Notes: a model not told the origin generated them from the sequence alone. Shown: positions 24,633-34,077, numbered from the stretch's first letter. The stretch is 64,000 nt of DNA from Ochrobactrum sp. RH2CCR150 (GCA_014138095.1 JACGXE010000012.1:1-64000); one strand, 5' to 3'. A program made the numbers and translations.

Positions 24633-25652
24633 TCAGGGATGTTTGGGCTTGGACGTCGATTGCCTTATATGCAGTTCCGGCTTGATGAGTTCCTGCGTCG
24701 AGGCAACCTCGACACCGTTCAACTGATCGAGCAGAGCGCGGGCGGCGCGGCGGCCAACTTCGCGCTGGCCGTTCCAGACGGTTGTAAGCGCAGGCGTGGC
24801 AATGGCCGCCTCTTCCAGATCGTCATAGCCGGTGACGGAAATATCGTCGCCCGGCACCAGTCCGGCGCGCGCGATCCCGTTCATCAGGCCGATTGCGGTC
24901 AAATCATTCCAGCAGACGGCGGCGGTCGGCTTGTCCTTCAAGGCGAGGAACTGCGGCGCGACTTCGAACCCGCCCTGCTTGGTACGCGGACCCGCAATGC
25001 GCCAGTCGTCGCGAATTTCCAGCCCGGCTTTGTCCATCGCCTGCACATAGCCGCGATAACGGTCACGGCCGGTCGAGGTCTGGTCGGTACCGCCAATCAT
25101 CGCAATGCGCTTGTGACCAAGTGAAATCAGATGGTTGGTGGCAAGGCCGACGCCATAGGCATCGTCGCCGCGAAACACCGGCGCGTGAACGCCTTCGACA
25201 CTGCGCGCGATGAACACGACCGGCAGGCCGTTATCCTCGGCAATCTGGATATCTTCCGGTGGCGTGCCGATGGCGGGCGACATGATCACGCCGTCAGCGC
25301 CAAGCTGCAAAAGCGTATCCATGAAGGTGCGCTGCTTTTCCAGCTGATCGTAATGATTGGAAAGAATGAAGGTCTGGCGCGACCGGTCGAGTTCCGATTC
25401 GATGGATTTCAGAATTTCCGCGAAGAACGGGTTCATGATGTCATGCACCACGACACCGACGATCCCTGACCGTGATGTACGCAGGCTCGCTGCCCGACGA
25501 TTATAGATATAACCGATGGCGCGGGCATGTTCCTTGATCTTCTCACGGGTCTGGTCGGCGACAAGCGGACTGTCGCGCAGCGCAAGCGAAACGGTAGCTG
25601 TCGAAACACCCAGCGCATCAGCGATGGTCGAAAGCTTGATTTTCTGGGCCAA
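24633..25652 (-). CDS. LacI-family transcriptional regulator
   Basis: 339 residues from a TTG at 25652 preceded by GGGAGG; the frame is open to 25685. The helix-turn-helix is KLSTIADALGVSTATVSLAL, followed by the hinge YNRRAASLRTSRSGIVGV and a periplasmic-binding-like effector domain (FFAEILKSIESEL, AAVCWNDLTAIGLMNGI, ISVTGYDDLEEAAIATPALTTV). It represses or activates sugar- or acid-related genes in response to a small effector. The likely target is the hydroxyacid dehydrogenase gene downstream. A weak, partly symmetric TTAAAACGGTTAT lies upstream (about 25717), which could be an operator. Confidence 0.93.
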   Translation of the reverse strand: MAQKIKLSTIADALGVSTATVSLALRDSPLVADQTREKIKEHARAIGYIYNRRAASLRTSRSGIVGVVVHDIMNPFFAEILKSIESELDRSRQTFILSNHYDQLEKQRTFMDTLLQLGADGVIMSPAIGTPPEDIQIAEDNGLPVVFIARSVEGVHAPVFRGDDAYGVGLATNHLISLGHKRIAMIGGTDQTSTGRDRYRGYVQAMDKAGLEIRDDWRIAGPRTKQGGFEVAPQFLALKDKPTAAVCWNDLTAIGLMNGIARAGLVPGDDISVTGYDDLEEAAIATPALTTVWNGQREVGRRAARALLDQLNGVEVASTQELIKPELHIRQSTSKPKHP

Positions 25653-25786
25653 GTCGCCTCCCCCAACGGTCCATGCCACGAACACCCCTATGTCTCACGT
25701 CACACGGGCGTCATCATTAAAACGGTTATGCCATTGCAATTATTGAATTGGAAGTTTTTTTGGCAGTAACCCGTAGCCGGATTTGC

Positions 25787-26278
25787 TTATTCGGCTTCGT
25801 CGTCGTCGCTGGCATCGGACGATGGTTCTTCAACCACACGCGAGAGACCACGCAGCGCAAGATTGCCTTCCATACGGCCAAGCATTTTCAGGAAAGTCTT
25901 GCGTTCCTTCTTGTCGAGACCCTTCAGCATGTCCTTGTCGGTCTTGCGGATGGATTTCTCGATCGCCTTGATCGTCTCAAGCCCGGCCTGGGTGAGATAG
26001 ACATGCGACTGGCGCTGATCGGTTTCGGACGCACGCTTGGCGACAAAGCCCTGCCCTTGCAGGCGCGCAATCGTCTTGGTGATGGTCGGCGGGCGCACAC
26101 CGAGGCGCTGCGCAAGCACGCCGGGCGTCAGTCCGTCTTCAGCAGCGAGTTGCAGCATGACTGCGTCCTGCCCGGCATAAAGTCCCTGTTCCAGAAGCCG
26201 TGTGGCCAGAACTGTTCTTGAAAGACGCGCGACGGATTGTAACCGGTAAAGTACAACCGCTTTATTGTCCTTGTTCAT
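25787..26278 (-). CDS. MarR-family transcriptional regulator
   Basis: 163 residues from MNKDNKAVVLYRLQSVARLSRTV with a GGTGAGGTG site; a longer ATG start at 26326 is less likely. The winged helix includes LTPGVLAQRLGVRPPTITKTIARLQGQGFVAKR and the wing ETDQRQSHVYLTQAG. A C-terminal dimerisation helix and an acidic tail (SSDASDDDEAE) follow. MarR regulators bind palindromes and respond to small aromatic or acidic ligands. It is divergent from the creatininase-family gene (205 bp apart), which is the obvious candidate target. The target and the ligand are not shown. Confidence 0.92.
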   Translation of the reverse strand: MNKDNKAVVLYRLQSVARLSRTVLATRLLEQGLYAGQDAVMLQLAAEDGLTPGVLAQRLGVRPPTITKTIARLQGQGFVAKRASETDQRQSHVYLTQAGLETIKAIEKSIRKTDKDMLKGLDKKERKTFLKMLGRMEGNLALRGLSRVVEEPSSDASDDDEAE

Positions 26279-26483
26279 TGCCACCTCACCCTTTGTTGCG
26301 ACTTCATTTTGTCGCTCGATCGACATTGCCCGAGATGTTTATAGCGTAAAATATTGTCCGACTTATGAAACAACAAGGTTAAAAACGTTCCGCTAAATCA
26401 AAAGCCAGTCTTGTCGCCGCTCGGCTTGCCCCTCCGGCGAACCGAGTTTAGGTTCAGGGCCCGATAAACAAAGTGAGGAAAAC

Positions 26484-27242
26484 ATGACGGAACTGCGCGA
26501 TCAGAACAGCGATATGATTGTCGTCCTGCCCCTTGGCGCACACGAACAGCATGGCCCTCATCTGCCATTCGAGACGGATACGATTATCGCGGAAGGTATT
26601 GTCGCGCGGGTTGGCGAGGCGATTCCGGCTGGTCTGAACGTCAACTTCCTGCCGGTACAGCCTGTCGGCTATTCCATCGAACATATGGATACGGAAGGCA
26701 CCCAGAGCCTTGCCTTTTCGGAAGCGGTCAACCAGTGGATCGGCATCGGCGAAAATCTGCACGCGGGCGGCATCCGCAAGCTGGTCATGCTCAACGCCCA
26801 TGGTGGCAATTCGCCTTTGATGACCATCGTTGCCACTGAATTGCGTGTCCGCCTTGGCATGCTTGCGGTCGCAACCAGTTGGACTCGCTTCGGCCTTCCC
26901 GAAGGCCTGATCACTCCGGAAGAGAAGGCGCTCGACATCCATGGCGGTTTTATCGAAACCTCGGTGATGCTGGCCCTGCGACCCGACCTCGTGGACATGT
27001 CGAAAGCTCGTAATTTCAGCAATGCGCAGTCCGGCTTTGCTCAGGAGTTCAAATATCTGCGCGCCTATGGCCCGCATGCGTTTGGCTGGAAAATGCATGA
27101 CCTGAATGCCGACGGCGTTGCAGGCAATGCTGCTGCCGCGACGGCAGACGCAGGCGAAAAGCTGATCGCCAATGCCGTGTCCGGCTTTGTCGATCTGCTG
27201 CGCGACGTCGACCGCTTCGATCTGGCGCGGTTCAAATCCTGA
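26484..27242 (+). CDS. Creatininase-family amidohydrolase
   Basis: 252 residues, ATG with GTGAGG upstream. The metal-binding and catalytic pattern is clear: LPLGAHEQHGPHLPFETDT (Glu, His, Asp), NAHGGNSPL, and DIHGGFIETSVML. Creatininases are zinc or manganese enzymes that open cyclic amides; in other members the substrate is mycofactocin precursor or a pyrimidine-type precursor. No mycofactocin genes are here. The divergent MarR gene may regulate it. The substrate is unknown. Confidence 0.92.
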   Translation: MTELRDQNSDMIVVLPLGAHEQHGPHLPFETDTIIAEGIVARVGEAIPAGLNVNFLPVQPVGYSIEHMDTEGTQSLAFSEAVNQWIGIGENLHAGGIRKLVMLNAHGGNSPLMTIVATELRVRLGMLAVATSWTRFGLPEGLITPEEKALDIHGGFIETSVMLALRPDLVDMSKARNFSNAQSGFAQEFKYLRAYGPHAFGWKMHDLNADGVAGNAAAATADAGEKLIANAVSGFVDLLRDVDRFDLARFKS

Positions 27243-27311
27243 AGCGGGAAACCGCGCGTTTCCGGTCAATCCGACCAGCGGTTCATCAATGGCGGGAATG
27301 TGATGCGGCAG

Positions 27312-27329
27312 ATGTAATAATATAGCGTT
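27312..27329 (+). promoter_or_regulatory. Candidate Zur box upstream of cobW
   Basis: ATGTAATAATATAGCGTT matches, at about 14 of 17 informative positions, the Rhizobiales Zur consensus ATGTTATANTATAACATT as I recall it. It stands 111 bp before the CobW start. A second imperfect symmetry (GTAATA with TATTAC, 27315-27344) overlaps. Zur represses zinc-uptake and zinc-sparing genes when zinc is plentiful, which suits a CobW-family metallochaperone. This is my own alignment and is not tested. Confidence 0.6.
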
Positions 27330-27440
27330 GCATATGGTATTACTGTCGTCGTTCCCTTATATGAATTGTCCGATCTGAAGCCCCGTTATGCGCCTTTGTG
27401 CGCCGACCGATCCGGGGCCGTAACTTCAAGAGGCAAGACC

Positions 27441-28622
27441 ATGAGCCAGGCTGAAGCCCAAACCACAGCAGAGGCGACCACTGAAGCTGGCCGCATTCCC
27501 GTTACCGTTCTGACCGGTTATCTGGGCTCGGGCAAGACCACCCTTCTCAACCGCATTCTGACCGAGAATCACGGCAAGCGTTATGCCGTGATCGTCAATG
27601 AATTCGGCGAGATCGGCATCGACAACGACCTGATCGTCGAGTCGGATGAAGAAATCTACGAAATGAACAATGGCTGCATCTGCTGCACCGTGCGTGGCGA
27701 CCTGATCCGCGTGGTTGAAGGTCTGATGCGCCGCCCGGGCCGCTTCGACGCCATCGTCGTGGAAACCACCGGCCTTGCCGATCCGGTTCCTGTCGCACAG
27801 ACCTTCTTCATGGATGACGACGTGCGCGCCAAGACCGGCCTCGACGCTGTTGTCGCGCTGGTCGATGCCAAGCATCTGCCGCTGCGCCTCAAGGACAGCC
27901 GCGAAGCCGAAGACCAGATTGCCTTTGCCGATGTGGTGCTGATCAACAAGACCGATCTGGTAACGCCGCAGGAACTGGCCACCATTGAAGCGACCGTGCG
28001 CGCCATCAATCCGCATGCCGTGATTCACCGCACCGAGCGCGCTTCGATCCCGCTTGAGCGCGTTCTCGACCGTGGCGCCTTCGACCTGAAGCGCGTTTTG
28101 GAAAACGATCCGCATTTCCTCGACCATGATCACCCGGATCATGTTTGCGGACCGGATTGCGATCACGATCACGGGCATGACCACCATCATCATGATCATC
28201 ACGGGCACGACCACCACGCGCATGATCACGACCATGATCATCATCACCATGACCACGATCATGTCTGCGGCCCGGACTGTGACCACGATCATCACCATCA
28301 TGACCACGCCTCGCCGATCCATGATGTCACCGTAAAGTCCGTTTCGTTGCGGGCCGGTGACATCGATCCGGCGAAATTCTTCCCGTGGATTCAGAACATC
28401 ACCCAGACCCAAGGGCCGAATATTCTGCGCCTCAAGGGCATCATCGCTTTCAAGGACGATCCGGACCGCTATGTGGTTCAAGGCGTTCACATGATCATCG
28501 AAGGCGATCACCAGCGCGCATGGAAGCCGGAAGAAAAGCGGGAAAGCCGCCTTGTCTTCATCGGACGCGAACTCGACCCGGCTGAATTGAAAGCCGGTTT
28601 CGAAAACTGCCAAGTTAAATAA
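27441..28622 (+). CDS. CobW/COG0523-family GTP-dependent zinc metallochaperone with a His-rich loop
   Basis: 393 residues from [12 protein letters not shown]; an upstream in-frame start at 27366 is less likely. The G1 loop is [15 protein letters not shown], then [12 protein letters not shown], the CxCC metal site in [11 protein letters not shown], and NKTD. A loop at about 226-292 is rich in His and Asp and contains two copies of [13 protein letters not shown]-terminal CobW_C domain follows. COG0523 proteins load or store metal; the loop and the candidate Zur box favour zinc over cobalt. The WD40 gene begins 16 bp downstream, probably in one operon. Confidence 0.9.
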   Translation: MSQAEAQTTAEATTEAGRIPVTVLTGYLGSGKTTLLNRILTENHGKRYAVIVNEFGEIGIDNDLIVESDEEIYEMNNGCICCTVRGDLIRVVEGLMRRPGRFDAIVVETTGLADPVPVAQTFFMDDDVRAKTGLDAVVALVDAKHLPLRLKDSREAEDQIAFADVVLINKTDLVTPQELATIEATVRAINPHAVIHRTERASIPLERVLDRGAFDLKRVLENDPHFLDHDHPDHVCGPDCDHDHGHDHHHHDHHGHDHHAHDHDHDHHHHDHDHVCGPDCDHDHHHHDHASPIHDVTVKSVSLRAGDIDPAKFFPWIQNITQTQGPNILRLKGIIAFKDDPDRYVVQGVHMIIEGDHQRAWKPEEKRESRLVFIGRELDPAELKAGFENCQVK

Positions 28623-28638
28623 GAAATACTGGACACTG

Positions 28639-29613
28639 ATGCCTACAGTTGCCCCGCTTGACCTCGAAGGTCATTGCCTCCATGCACGCTTCATTGGCGG
28701 CGTTCCATTTTTTGCCATGGCCGATGGGACGATCCACCGGCTCGATAACGGCAACCAGAGTTCAACGGCCCATGACGGGCTGTTGAGCGCTGCGGTTTCC
28801 GTTGACGGCAAATCACTCATCACCGGCGGCGAAGACGGTCGCGTCTGCCGCACCGATGCCAACGGCACGGTGACCGAACTTGCCAAAGTTCCGCGCAAGT
28901 GGATGACGGCGGTTGCTGCCGGTCCCGGCGGCACGGTCGGCTTTGCATCGGGCCGCTCGGCCTGGGTGCGCAGTTCTGATGGCAAAGTGCAGGAATTCCC
29001 GCAGGAACGTAGCGTTGAAGGCATTGCCTTTGCGCCAAAGGGCCAGCGGCTTGCGATTGCTCGTTACAACGGCGCAACGCTGATCTGGACTGGCACGGCA
29101 GCCAAGCCTGCCGAACTGGAATGGAAAGGCGCGCATATCGGCGTCATTTTCTCGCCCGATGGCCGCTTTCTCATCACCTCGATGCAGGAAAATGCCTTGC
29201 ATGGCTGGCGTCTCGAAGACACCAAACACATGCGCATGACCGGCTATCCGGCAAAGGTGAAGGACTGGTCATGGAGCGTGAAGGCCAAGTGGCTTGCAAC
29301 GTCCGGTGCACCTGCGGCCATTGTCTGGCCTTTTGCAGGCAAGGACGGCCCGATGGGCAAGGCCCCGCTTGAGCTTGGCCTGCGCGGCGACAGCATGGTG
29401 ACGGCGGTTGCCTGCCATCCCGTCGAGGACATCGTCGCCATCGGTTATAATGACGGCATGATCATGCTGGTTCGTTTTGCTGATCAGAAGGAAGTTCTGC
29501 TGCGCCGCCCCGGCAAGGGCGCGGTCTCCAGCATGGGCTGGGACGATCAGGGCCACCGCCTCGCCTTCGGTTCGGAAGCGGGGGATTGTGGAATCGTGGA
29601 TATTACGAGCTGA
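28639..29613 (+). CDS. WD40-repeat protein, cobW operon
   Basis: 324 residues. Seven or so WD40-like blades are suggested by repeated signatures, for example SVDGKSLITGGEDGRVCRTD, FSPDGRFLITSMQENALHGW and HPVEDIVAIGYNDGMIMLV. Such propellers bind proteins or peptides and have no enzymatic motif here. Its start is 16 bp after the CobW-family gene. CobW-WD40 pairs occur in other Rhizobiales, and a function as a scaffold for zinc delivery is inference. The stop lies 4 bp before an octamer-repeat element. Confidence 0.88.
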   Translation: MPTVAPLDLEGHCLHARFIGGVPFFAMADGTIHRLDNGNQSSTAHDGLLSAAVSVDGKSLITGGEDGRVCRTDANGTVTELAKVPRKWMTAVAAGPGGTVGFASGRSAWVRSSDGKVQEFPQERSVEGIAFAPKGQRLAIARYNGATLIWTGTAAKPAELEWKGAHIGVIFSPDGRFLITSMQENALHGWRLEDTKHMRMTGYPAKVKDWSWSVKAKWLATSGAPAAIVWPFAGKDGPMGKAPLELGLRGDSMVTAVACHPVEDIVAIGYNDGMIMLVRFADQKEVLLRRPGKGAVSSMGWDDQGHRLAFGSEAGDCGIVDITS

Positions 29614-29617
29614 GATA

Positions 29618-29720
29618 TAGGGGAATAAGGGAGTAAGGCAGTAGGGGAATAGGTTTTAAGAGAGTGTCAGGCACTTCTCGCCCAACATACTCCCCTATTC
29701 CCTTATTCCCCTACTCACCT
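29618..29720. repeat. Octamer-repeat element B between two convergent genes
   Basis: The left arm TAGGGGAATAAGGGAGTA with following octamers (29618-29653) and the right arm TACTCCCCTATTCCCTTATT and on (29688-29720) are nearly reverse complements: 17 of 18 positions match in the best stretch. A 34-bp spacer lies between them. Element A's right arm shares a 23-bp string with its left arm at 22 of 23 positions. The element starts 4 bp after the WD40 stop and ends 5 bp before the esterase stop. Confidence 0.88.
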
Positions 29721-29725
29721 AAAAC

Positions 29726-30607
29726 TCAGGGTCTCTTCATCGAAACCGCAGGTGCACCGTCCGGTCCGAGCGATGCGACCCACTGGCTGATCGCGGCGGC
29801 ATCCTTGTCACCAAGCATGTGATCGGCATCAATCGTGCGCGAATCGACGCGTGCGCCGCTGGAGCGCAGAAGCGCTGAGAGTGCTGGCGCAAACGGCGAA
29901 TAGAGCTTATCTTCGTCACCGGTGATCGTCAGCACGCGCGTCTTGCTCAGATTGGCGACCGGCGTATTGTCCAGCACCGGCATCGAGCGCATCAGCACAG
30001 CGCGTTTCACCAGATCGGGATGCAACATCATGGTTGCCGCCAGCAGATTGGCGCCGTTCGAATAACCCACAAAGGTCGCATGGGTGAGGTCGAGGTCCTT
30101 GTCGTCGGCAAGACGCGTCAGGAACGTCACGAAAGCATTGGCTTCGAGCTTGATATCCTTCTGGTCGAACTTGACCGGCGTGATGCGCTTGTACCAGCGC
30201 GTACCGCCGTCCTGCATGACGCGACCGCGAATGCCGAGCAGCGTCGCGCGCGGCCAGATCTTGGATGCCAGCGGAATGAGGCTGGTTTCATTACCACCCG
30301 AACCGTGCAGCAGGATAACCAGCTCGTTGGACGCCTTTTCCGGCGTATAGAAGCGGTGAATGAACTGCTTGCTGCGGGAAAAATTCTGTTCCGGCGTGAT
30401 TTCCGTATCCATCTTCTTCTCGCGCATGGTGACGCCTTCACCGAGCTTCGGGGCGCCTTCTTCTTCTTTCATCGAAGCGGCGATGCCGCTCAGTGCCTTG
30501 CCCTGACCTTTCGTGGAAACAGCCACAGGCTGCCCCTCAGCAAAAGCCGAGCCGGTCGATACCATAAGCGCAGCCGCCAAAGCGGCAATAAACATCTTCT
30601 TTACCAT
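29726..30607 (-). CDS. Exported phospholipase/carboxylesterase-family hydrolase
   Basis: 293 residues. A signal peptide (MVKKMFIAALAAALMVSTGSAFA) sends it to the periplasm. About 75 residues of unclear structure precede an alpha/beta hydrolase domain with LVILLHGSGGNETS (oxyanion region), the nucleophile Ser in FVGYSNGANLLAA, Asp in ITGDEDKLYSPFAP, and His in IDADHMLGDKD. The family hydrolyses carboxylic esters or lysophospholipids; substrate not known. It is convergent with the WD40 gene, with octamer element B between their stops. Confidence 0.87.
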   Translation of the reverse strand: MVKKMFIAALAAALMVSTGSAFAEGQPVAVSTKGQGKALSGIAASMKEEEGAPKLGEGVTMREKKMDTEITPEQNFSRSKQFIHRFYTPEKASNELVILLHGSGGNETSLIPLASKIWPRATLLGIRGRVMQDGGTRWYKRITPVKFDQKDIKLEANAFVTFLTRLADDKDLDLTHATFVGYSNGANLLAATMMLHPDLVKRAVLMRSMPVLDNTPVANLSKTRVLTITGDEDKLYSPFAPALSALLRSSGARVDSRTIDADHMLGDKDAAAISQWVASLGPDGAPAVSMKRP

Positions 30608-30885
30608 GATCTCTACATAGCCAACGAGACGTTAACGAAGGTTTGAAAGCAGCACGAGGAAAGAGGCCATACGTGCCAGCCTTCGCGGCGAATGCAACTC
30701 CCTTAACAGCAGAGATTGAGCGAGAATATGGCAGAATAACGAAAAATTTCGACGTGTTACAATTCTGTTACAAGTTGGGAAAAGCATCAACAATGCGTGA
30801 GCCACAAACTAGTGGTGAAAACACCATGTTTCTGACGCGTTCAGCGTCAAAATAGGATATTATTCCAGGAGGATGGATAACGGAC

Positions 30886-31857
30886 ATGAGCAGCTTCAAA
30901 CCCGGTCGTCTTTCGCATGCCCGTCTCACACATGATGTGGTGACACCGAAAAACATCTATCTGCATCGCCGCCAGTTTATGGCCGGTCTCGGCGCGCTTG
31001 CCACAATAGGCGCCATTGGGGGCTTCGCATCCTCGGCATTTGCAGATCCGCTCAAAGCCGCCGCCTCTGCCTACAAGGTCGATGAAAAGCTGACGCCGAA
31101 GGAAGACGTCACCACCTATAATAATTTTTACGAGTTCGGCACCGACAAGAGCGATCCTTCCGCCAATTCCGCGGATTACAAACCGCTGCCCTGGAAGCTG
31201 ACCGTCGACGGGCTGGTGAAACAGTCGAAAGAGTTCGACATGCGCGACCTGATCGCCAAAATGCCGCTTGAGGAACGCATCTACCGTATGCGCTGCGTCG
31301 AGGCGTGGTCGATGGTGATCCCATGGATCGGCTTTCCGCTTGCAAGCCTGCTGTCGCAGGTCGAGCCGCTCGGTTCCGCCAAATATATCGCCTTCACCGG
31401 TGTCGTGCGCCCCGAGGAAATGCCCGGCCAAAAAGGGCTGTTTCAGGTGCTGGACTGGCCCTATGTCGAAGGGCTGCGGCTTGATGAAGCCCGGCATCCG
31501 CTGACCATTCTCGCCGTCGGGCTTTATGGCGAGACGCTACCCAATGCCAATGGCGCGCCGATCCGCCTTGTTGTGCCGTGGAAATACGGCTTCAAAGGCA
31601 TCAAGGCCATTACCCGCATCTCCTTTGTCGAAAAGCAGCCGCCCACCTCCTGGCAGCAGCAAGCTGCCAATGAATATGGCTTCTATGCCAATGTGAACCC
31701 GGCGGTCGATCATCCGCGCTGGAGCCAGGCAAGCGAACGACGCATCGGCGAAGACAGTTTCTTCGCCTCAAGCCGCCGCCCGACCTTGCCCTTCAACGGC
31801 TATGCGGACGAGGTCGCATCACTCTATGCCGACATGGACCTGAAGGCGAATTACTGA
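30886..31857 (+). CDS. msrP: Protein-methionine-sulfoxide reductase, molybdenum catalytic subunit
   Basis: 323 residues. A Tat signal ([20 protein letters not shown]) exports it folded with its molybdopterin cofactor. The Mo-ligand Cys is in [20 protein letters not shown], and the downstream [13 protein letters not shown] is typical of the SUOX fold. It repairs methionine sulfoxide in periplasmic proteins with electrons from MsrQ. msrQ starts one base after its stop. The 278 bp before it, back to the esterase gene, hold no gene I can support. Confidence 0.96.
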   Translation: MSSFKPGRLSHARLTHDVVTPKNIYLHRRQFMAGLGALATIGAIGGFASSAFADPLKAAASAYKVDEKLTPKEDVTTYNNFYEFGTDKSDPSANSADYKPLPWKLTVDGLVKQSKEFDMRDLIAKMPLEERIYRMRCVEAWSMVIPWIGFPLASLLSQVEPLGSAKYIAFTGVVRPEEMPGQKGLFQVLDWPYVEGLRLDEARHPLTILAVGLYGETLPNANGAPIRLVVPWKYGFKGIKAITRISFVEKQPPTSWQQQAANEYGFYANVNPAVDHPRWSQASERRIGEDSFFASSRRPTLPFNGYADEVASLYADMDLKANY

Positions 31858-31858
31858 C

Positions 31859-32542
31859 ATGACGGCTGAGAGGGCAGCGACAAGCGAAACGCGCAGGAAA
31901 AAGCCGACGGGTCGCAAATCCGATGGCTGGAAGGTCTGGCTTCTCTATGCGGTCGGGTTCGTTCCGGCAGTCTGGACCTTCTATCTCGGCGCGACTGGCG
32001 GTCTTGGCGCTGATCCGGTCAAGACATTCGAACATACGCTTGGTCTCTGGACGCTGCGCTTCCTGATCCTGACACTGCTCGTGACTCCGATCCGCGATCT
32101 GAGCGGTATCAGCCTGCTGCGCTATCGCCGGGCGCTCGGTCTTCTCGCCTTCTATTATGCGCTCATGCATTTCGCGACCTATATGGTGCTCGATCAGGCG
32201 CTGAATTTCCCGGTGATCCTAGCCGATATTCTCCGCCGCCCCTTCATCACCATCGGCATGGTCAGCCTCGCTTTGCTGGTGCCGCTGGCGCTGACATCCA
32301 ACAACTGGTCGATCCGACGGCTCGGACGCCGCTGGACCAGCCTGCACAGACTGGTCTATGTCGCCATCGCAGGCGGTGCGATCCATTTCATCATGTCGGT
32401 AAAAAGCTGGCCTGCGGAGCCGATCATCTACGCCGCTATTGTCGCAACGCTGCTTCTGTGGCGCGTGGTGCGTCCCTACAGAAGTAGCCGCAAGACCATC
32501 GCGCCGCGTCCGCGCGGAGAGGCCGTCGCCGTCAAGAAGTAA
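31859..32542 (+). CDS. msrQ: Protein-methionine-sulfoxide reductase heme-binding subunit
   Basis: 227 residues. About six membrane helices form a ferric-reductase-like heme domain, with His in ALMHFATYMV and in SLHRLVYVAIAGGAIHFIMSV. It passes electrons from the quinone pool to periplasmic MsrP. A basic N-terminal tail (SETRRKKPTGRKSDGW) precedes the first helix. The ATG lies one base after the msrP stop, so the two are translated together. Confidence 0.95.
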   Translation: MTAERAATSETRRKKPTGRKSDGWKVWLLYAVGFVPAVWTFYLGATGGLGADPVKTFEHTLGLWTLRFLILTLLVTPIRDLSGISLLRYRRALGLLAFYYALMHFATYMVLDQALNFPVILADILRRPFITIGMVSLALLVPLALTSNNWSIRRLGRRWTSLHRLVYVAIAGGAIHFIMSVKSWPAEPIIYAAIVATLLLWRVVRPYRSSRKTIAPRPRGEAVAVKK

Positions 32543-32692
32543 CAGCTTATAGAAGCTTCAGTTTTTAAAGCTTCCAGTCTATCGAGATAAATTTCTCCAT
32601 TTTCTGGATAGGCACTGACATAGTGCCGCAAATCATGTCAGTATCGCCGCAGATTCCTCATTTATTACTGCAACCGGCGAGCACTGAGGCAC

Positions 32693-33688
32693 ATGACGTC
32701 TATTTTGAGATCGGCGCCCGTTCGCATCGCAGGCAAGTTTATCTTCGTCGTTTTTGCTCTTATCTTTGCGATCTGGGCAAGTTTTGCGATGTGGTATCAG
32801 TTGCCATTTGGCAGCGTTGTTCGCCAGGCGGTCATCGCGCTTTGGCTGCTCATCACGCTTTGGATTGTCGCCGGAGAACGGCAATTCTCATGCTGGCGCA
32901 AACGACTGTTCTTCTGCCTTCTCGCCCTCATCATTCTCGGCTGGTGGACGACAATCCGCCCTTCCCTCGACCGGATATGGGCTCCCGATGTTGCACGCAC
33001 CGTCACCGGCAAGGTGGATGGCGACATGGTCACTTTGTTCAATGTCCGCGATTTCGAATGGCGCACGACCGAAGACTTTACGGAAAACTGGAAAGACGAA
33101 ACCTACGATCTGAGCACGATCACGTCGGTGGATATCTACCTGTCCTATTGGTCGAGCCCGGCCATCGCCCACACGCTGCTTTCCTTCGGCTTTGCTGACG
33201 GACGTCATGTGGTCTTTTCCGGCGAAATCCGCCGCGAGCATCATGAGGTTTTTTCGTCCATTGGCGGCTTTTTCCGCGAATTCGAGCTGGCGATGATCGC
33301 CGCCGAGGAACGGGATATCATCTATCTGCGCACCAATGTCCGCAAGGAAGACGTCTATCGCTATCAGGTCAAACTGCCGCCCGGACCGGCCAGGCAATTG
33401 TTCCTGTCCTATGTAGAACGCGGCAACCAGCTGGCCGCCAAGGCAGAGTTCTATAATACGGTGACCACAAACTGCACAACCATGATCTTCGGCATGGCGC
33501 GCCTGCTCGACCCGACATTCCCGTTCGACTACCGTATTCTGCTGTCAGGCTATCTGCCGGGTTATCTCTATGACAATCACTGGATCGAGAATGGCGGCTC
33601 TCTGGAAGAAGTACGCCAGCGCGCATCCATCGATGCAAAGGCACAGGCAGGCGGACGCGACGGCTTTTCGCAACGCATCCGCGAATAA
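32693..33688 (+). CDS. DUF4105 (Lnb-type N-terminal domain) membrane-associated protein
   Basis: 331 residues. Three hydrophobic helices lie near the N-terminus (to about residue 90), then a periplasmic-type domain with DVARTVTGKVDGDMVTLFNVRDFEWRT, YWSSPAIAHTLLSFGF, and NTVTTNCTTMIFGMARLL. The last contains the conserved Asn-Cys stretch of DUF4105. The family relates to lipid or lipoprotein handling, with Lnb as the best known member, but the role here is not established. The ATG is at 32693; the 150 bp before it hold no gene. A convergent terminator follows. Confidence 0.85.
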   Translation: MTSILRSAPVRIAGKFIFVVFALIFAIWASFAMWYQLPFGSVVRQAVIALWLLITLWIVAGERQFSCWRKRLFFCLLALIILGWWTTIRPSLDRIWAPDVARTVTGKVDGDMVTLFNVRDFEWRTTEDFTENWKDETYDLSTITSVDIYLSYWSSPAIAHTLLSFGFADGRHVVFSGEIRREHHEVFSSIGGFFREFELAMIAAEERDIIYLRTNVRKEDVYRYQVKLPPGPARQLFLSYVERGNQLAAKAEFYNTVTTNCTTMIFGMARLLDPTFPFDYRILLSGYLPGYLYDNHWIENGGSLEEVRQRASIDAKAQAGGRDGFSQRIRE

Positions 33689-33714
33689 AAAGCCCCGCAA
33701 AAGCGGGGCTTTCT
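33686..33714. terminator. Bidirectional terminator between DUF4105 and ridA
   Basis: AGCCCCGC (33691-33698) pairs with GCGGGGCT (33703-33710) with an A-rich 5' side and TTCTC on the 3' side. It lies between the convergent DUF4105 and RidA-family genes. Confidence 0.9.
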
Positions 33715-33732
33715 CATGCATTCGCGCTGAAA

Positions 33733-34077
33733 TCAGATCGCAGCGGTGATGATGATCTCGACCTTGTACTCCGGCGTTGCAAGCGCTGCTTCACCGGTTG
33801 CGCGGGCTGGCGTGTTGGCCGGATCGACCCAGGCGTCCCAGACAGCGTTCATTTCGGCGAAATCCTTCATATCGGCCATCCAGATGATCGCCTGGAGGAT
33901 CTTGGACTTGTCCGAACCGGCTTCCTCGAGCAGGCGATCCACTTCAGCCAGAACGGCCTTGGTCTGATCGGTCACGCTGGCGCCCGGCTTGCCTACCTGA
34001 CCGGCGAGGTAAACAGTATTGCCGTGAACCACGGCCTGGCTCATGCGCGGACCAACTCCGATGCGACGGATGCTCAT
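33733..34077 (-). CDS. RidA-family protein (Rid/YER057c/UK114)
   Basis: 114 residues. RidA features include VYLAGQVGKPGASVTDQTKAVL and NAVWDAWVDPANTPARATGEA, with the Arg of the active site in PARATGEA. RidA-type enzymes hydrolyse reactive enamine or imine intermediates. This member has MSQAVVHGNTV near the start and sits in the Rid6/7-like group by eye, so it may not be a true 2-aminoacrylate deaminase. Start ATG at 34077. It is monocistronic. Confidence 0.9.
   Translation of the reverse strand: MSIRRIGVGPRMSQAVVHGNTVYLAGQVGKPGASVTDQTKAVLAEVDRLLEEAGSDKSKILQAIIWMADMKDFAEMNAVWDAWVDPANTPARATGEAALATPEYKVEIIITAAI

Noticed and set aside
27426-28613. Minus-strand open frame rich in Met, Val and Ile across the CobW-family gene
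   Set aside because: It is the shadow of the His-rich loop (CAT/CAC read backwards as ATG/GTG) and has no motif.
30643-30855. Small plus-strand open frame of 70 codons before msrP
   Set aside because: It starts in the esterase promoter region and has no motif; more likely leader sequence of msrP.
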